A stretch of DNA of 6,114 bases from Solirubrobacterales bacterium (lineage in GTDB: Bacteria; Actinomycetota; Thermoleophilia; Solirubrobacterales; Solirubrobacteraceae): the NCBI GenBank assembly GCA_016215085.1, contig JACRMD010000329.1, positions 1 to 6,114 on the forward strand, written 5' to 3'. Below the pieces are notes generated by a model. It had not been told where the DNA came from. It worked only from the letters and a program-made list of their open reading frames with translations, and made no database searches. Every line of letters begins with the position of its first letter. Position 1 is the first letter of the stretch. The translations under genes were made by a program, and so were the position numbers. Shown here one piece after another: positions 4,678 to 6,114 of the stretch.

Positions 4678-6114
4678 ATGACCGCACAACGCTGGACGCT
4701 GGCGGTGGTCTGCGCGGCCACCGCGATGCTCATGCTCGACATCGCCGTGGTCAACACGGCCCTCAGCGCGATCGCCGACGACCTGCAGACGGACCTGCAC
4801 GGCCTGCAGTGGGTGGTCGACGCCTACACCCTGGCCCTCGCGACGACCGTCCTCACCGCCGGCTCGCTCGCCGACCGCTTCGGCCGCCGCCGCTTCTTCG
4901 AGATCGGCCTGGTGCTCTTCACGCTCGCGTCGATCGCCTGCGCGGCGTCGACCGACATCACGTTCCTGCACGTCGCCCGCGCGGTGCAGGGCATCGGCGC
5001 GGCGCTGCTGTTCGCCGTCTCGCTGGCGCTGCTGGCCAACGCCTACCCCGACATGAAGGAGCGCTCGGGCGCGCTGGCGATCTACGGCGCCACGATCGGC
5101 GCGTCGTTCGCCGTCGGCCCGCTCGTCGGCGGCCTGCTCACGACGGGCATCGCCTGGCAGTGGATCTTCATCATCAACGTGCCGTTCGGCATCGCCGGCC
5201 TCTGGGTCGCGCGCACGTACGTCGCCGAGTCCAAGGACCCGGCCGCGCCGCGCGTCGACCTCCCCGGCCAGCTCGTCCTGACCGGCGCGCTGTTCCTGCT
5301 CACCTACGCGCTGCTGCGCGGCAACGACCAGGGCTGGGGCTCGACCGAGATCGTCGCCGAGCTCGCGTCGGCCGGCGTGCTGCTGGCGCTCTTCGTGGCG
5401 ATCGAGTCGCGCGTGAAGCAGCCGATGTTCCCGCTGAAGCTGTTCCGCAACTCGTCGTTCACGGGCGCGCAGCTGGCGGTCACGGCGATCTCCGCGTCGT
5501 TCTTCGCGATCTTCCTCTACACCACGCTCTACCTGCAGCAGGTGCTCGGGCTGTCGGCGCTGCAGGCGGGCGCGGTCTACCTGCCGGCCACCGTCGTGAG
5601 CTTCCTCGTCGCCGGCGCCAGCGCGTCGATGCTCGAGAAGGTCTCGGCCCGGCTGATGATCGGTGTCGGCCTCGTGCTCGTCGCGTCGGGCATGGTCGCG
5701 ATGACCGCCGCGGGCACCGACTCGTCGTGGACCGTGGTCCTGCCGGGCTCGTTCCTGGCGCTGATCGGCACCGGCATGTTCAACCCGACCGTGAGCGCCG
5801 TGGCGCTGGGCACCGTGCCCCCGCACCAGAGCGGCCTCGCCGCCGGCATCCACGACACGTTCCGCCAGGCGGGCCTCGCCGTCGGCGTCGCCGGCCTCGG
5901 CGCGCTGGTCCCGGCGTCCGAGGTCTTCGCCGGCGGCGGCAAGGCCGAGTACGTCAGCGGCCTGCACGACGCGCTGCTCGTCGGCGCGGCCATCGCCGCG
6001 GCCGGCGCGGTCGCCGCCTTCGCCCTGATCCGCGACCGCCAACTGCAGCAGCCGCAGCAGGTCGAGGAGCCTGTCGCGTTCGACGCGCAGGTCGCGGTCG
6101 CGCAGGCCGCGTAG
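4678..6114 (+). CDS. MFS transporter, DHA2 (EmrB/QacA-like) 14-helix drug/proton antiporter type (478 aa)
   Basis: It is an inner-membrane exporter, by family expected to swap protons for small hydrophobic or cationic compounds; the actual substrate is unknown. Helix 1 carries the LDIAVVNTAL motif (20-29). Helix 2 is followed by motif A, GSLADRFGRRR (62-72). Motif B, RAVQGIGAALL, is at 101-111. The helix-5 antiporter motif C region is GxSFAVGPLVGGLL at about 141-154, followed by WQWIFIINVPFG at 160-171. The two extra central helices typical of 14-helix members fall near 198-242, and the ESRVKQPMFPLKLF segment (243-256) follows. The C-terminal tail after the last helix (about 451-478) is Gln/Val/Ala-rich and probably cytoplasmic. 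The ATG at 4678 is preferred because helix 1 follows directly. An upstream in-frame TTG at 4624 would add 18 Pro-rich residues encoded by the pyrimidine tract. No Shine-Dalgarno sequence precedes the ATG. The gene lies 79 bases after the oxidoreductase on the same strand, so co-transcription is possible, and it ends with TAG at the window edge. No TetR or MarR regulator is adjacent within view. Confidence 0.92.
   Translation: MTAQRWTLAVVCAATAMLMLDIAVVNTALSAIADDLQTDLHGLQWVVDAYTLALATTVLTAGSLADRFGRRRFFEIGLVLFTLASIACAASTDITFLHVARAVQGIGAALLFAVSLALLANAYPDMKERSGALAIYGATIGASFAVGPLVGGLLTTGIAWQWIFIINVPFGIAGLWVARTYVAESKDPAAPRVDLPGQLVLTGALFLLTYALLRGNDQGWGSTEIVAELASAGVLLALFVAIESRVKQPMFPLKLFRNSSFTGAQLAVTAISASFFAIFLYTTLYLQQVLGLSALQAGAVYLPATVVSFLVAGASASMLEKVSARLMIGVGLVLVASGMVAMTAAGTDSSWTVVLPGSFLALIGTGMFNPTVSAVALGTVPPHQSGLAAGIHDTFRQAGLAVGVAGLGALVPASEVFAGGGKAEYVSGLHDALLVGAAIAAAGAVAAFALIRDRQLQQPQQVEEPVAFDAQVAVAQAA

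Noticed and set aside
2145..4757. An 870-codon open frame on the minus strand opposite the oxidoreductase
   Set aside because: The product is a biased Arg/Gly/Val/His mix without recognisable motifs, while the opposite strand codes for a clear molybdopterin enzyme with conserved Cys and pterin motifs.
4519..6042. A 507-codon open frame on the minus strand opposite the MFS gene
   Set aside because: Its sequence is an Asp/Arg/Glu/Gly-rich shadow of the MFS codons. The MFS frame has all family motifs.

Overview
The window is very GC-rich (well above 70% by eye, with third positions almost all G or C). It carries four protein genes packed with short gaps, all with the codon bias of a high-GC actinobacterium. 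The gene style fits Thermoleophilia/Solirubrobacterales: secreted proteins with recurring 'AVVAW' strands, an HDOD-GGDEF regulator, a single-subunit molybdopterin enzyme and a 14-helix MFS exporter. That placement is inference from style. No rRNA or marker gene is present to test it.

Layout. The left part (1-2277) is read from the minus strand. An HDOD-GGDEF signalling protein (2277 to 865) is followed, after 59 bases holding a strong stem-loop, by the N-terminal 268 residues of an exported protein that runs off the left edge (805 to 1). The right part (2376-6114) is read from the plus strand. A molybdopterin-dependent oxidoreductase (2376-4598) is followed, after 79 bases, by an EmrB/QacA-type MFS transporter (4678-6114) whose stop codon is the last three bases of the window. 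The two halves diverge from a 98-base intergenic region at 2278-2375.

How the parts may work together. The HDOD-GGDEF protein probably makes cyclic di-GMP in response to an unknown signal. The oxidoreductase is a cytoplasmic [4Fe-4S]/molybdopterin protein of unknown substrate with no partner subunit or cofactor-maturation gene in view. The MFS protein is a proton-driven exporter of unknown substrate. Nothing ties the four into one pathway, and shared direction and short gaps are the only links.

No RNA gene, CRISPR array, insertion sequence, attachment site or origin was seen, and no stretch over 300 bases lacks a gene. The points most worth a second look are the absence of the usual Cys/Sec/Ser metal ligand in the oxidoreductase, a C-tract with three 8-base repeats (a G-quadruplex motif on the other strand) just before the MFS start, a possible leaderless promoter for the oxidoreductase, the intact HD-type residues in the HDOD domain, and a ~50-residue tryptophan periodicity in the exported protein. 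I did not find convincing evidence of a new multi-gene system.
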